From positions 1 through 5,431 of the forward strand of contig JAETTR010000101.1 in assembly GCA_021768985.1 (NCBI GenBank): a stretch of DNA of 5,431 nt, in the 5' to 3' direction. This DNA is from Bacillota bacterium (GTDB lineage Bacteria; Bacillota; Clostridia; Christensenellales; Borkfalkiaceae). This document shows positions 5,062 through 5,431 of the stretch, piece after piece (within the stretch, counting starts at the first letter, position 1; every line of letters starts with the position of its first letter). The position numbers and the translations under genes were made by a program. Below the pieces are notes generated by a model. The model made no database searches. It was not told the DNA's origin and saw only the letters and a list, made by a program, of their open reading frames with translations.

Positions 5062-5431
5062 ATGAGAAACGATAAGGAAATGAAAAAAGTTCAAAATCCA
5101 GGGGGGGGGTGCCATTTAGTTGATTTAAAAAAGCGCGTTGCGCTTTGTTTTTGCATGGTCTTTTTCAGCGTATTGCTTATTTTGGCGTACGCTTTTTCTT
5201 TGGCAGGAAAGAAAAACGATACCGACGCTTATACTACCGTGCCGACTTCGCACGTGATTCAGAATATTTATCACGATAAGAACGACGGAACGCCTTCATA
5301 CTTTTTACGTGAAAATCTGGACGAAATGGCAAAAGCGTTGGGTTACAGCGCGACGGGCAGTCAGACCCCGATGGAAAAACTGTTGGCTACCGTCACCTCG
5401 GGCACGTTCATAAACGCCGATACGTTCAATC
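5062..5431 (+). CDS. Membrane-anchored protein of unknown function, 3' end beyond the window
   Basis: The frame is open from ATG 5062 to the window edge (123 codons plus one base), behind a perfect AGGAGGT site. Residues 1-25 are polar and basic (MRNDKEMKKVQNP, then GGG from a G9 tract, CHLVDLKKR). Residues 26-50 form one strong hydrophobic segment (VALCFCMVFFSVLLILAYAFSLAG). The remainder, KKNDTDAYTTVPTSHVI onward, is soluble and low in cysteine. The reading is a type II anchor or uncleaved signal with the C-terminal part outside the cell. No lipobox (L-x-x-C) or clear signal peptidase I site is obvious. I do not recognise the family, and the visible exported part carries no motif I can name. 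No nearby promoter was seen, so it may depend on the promoter at 4435-4463 through the DUF559 cassette. GC of the early part is low and rises later. Confidence 0.8.
   Translation, partial: MRNDKEMKKVQNPGGGCHLVDLKKRVALCFCMVFFSVLLILAYAFSLAGKKNDTDAYTTVPTSHVIQNIYHDKNDGTPSYFLRENLDEMAKALGYSATGSQTPMEKLLATVTSGTFINADTFN
5101..5109 (+). repeat. G9 homopolymer inside the right-edge gene
   Basis: Nine consecutive G's encode Gly-Gly-Gly as codons 14-16. Losing one G leads to GGT GCC ATT TAG, and gaining one leads to GTG CCA TTT AGT TGA, so either one-base slip stops translation within five codons of the tract. This is the layout of a contingency locus, but long G runs are also typical sites of sequencing error. 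Confidence 0.9.
5127..5152 (+). terminator. Possible intragenic terminator-like hairpin
   Basis: AAAGCGC-GTT-GCGCTTT (5130-5146) is a 7-bp stem preceded by A's and followed by GTTTTT. It lies inside codons 22-31 of the right-edge gene. The U-run is interrupted by one G and the stem is short, so it would be weak. It could still cause polarity when the upstream frame is broken and ribosomes are absent. Confidence 0.3.

Overview
The window looks like chromosomal DNA from a low-to-mid GC member of the Bacillota, most plausibly a gut-type Clostridia lineage. The reasons are a HelD-type RNA polymerase recycling ATPase, a NatB-like ABC-2 permease, strong AGGAGGT-type Shine-Dalgarno sites, AT-rich extended -10 promoters, and short C-run/G-run palindromic repeats of a kind I associate with gut Clostridia from memory (not checked). 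The placement is inference. All real genes are on the + strand.

Layout: (1) 2-1057, the 3' part of an ABC-2/NatB-type permease gene, open at the left window edge and closed by a strong hairpin terminator (1068-1101). (2) 1102-1238, a 137-base gap with an AT-rich upstream region and an extended -10 promoter that should drive (3) a full-length helD-like gene (1239-3599). (4) After 69 bases carrying one palindromic repeat comes a HAD-superfamily phosphatase of the YjjG/YfnB nucleotidase type (3669-4355), probably co-transcribed with helD. It ends at an A/T-flanked hairpin terminator (4378-4413). (5) 4356-4609 has no gene. It holds that terminator, an overlapping larger dyad, a new extended -10 promoter (4435-4463) and two inverted copies of the palindromic repeat. 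(6) A small AT-rich DUF559 (Vsr/PD-(D/E)XK-like nuclease fold) gene, 4610-4963, lies tightly between outward-facing inverted repeats (4541-4594 and 4980-5028). (7) From 5062 a membrane-anchored protein of unknown function runs off the right edge. It has a perfect Shine-Dalgarno site and a run of nine G in its 14th to 16th codons.

The left two thirds are ordinary housekeeping and transport genes. The most interesting part is 4482-5155. It combines a compact, compositionally distinct, repeat-bracketed nuclease-like gene, which looks like a mobile or domesticated REP/MITE-like cassette placed between a promoter and a downstream gene, with a G9 tract in that downstream gene. Gain or loss of one G brings an in-frame stop within a few codons in either direction, and a terminator-like hairpin follows at once. 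This is the pattern of a possible phase-variable surface protein, although a homopolymer sequencing artefact is also possible.
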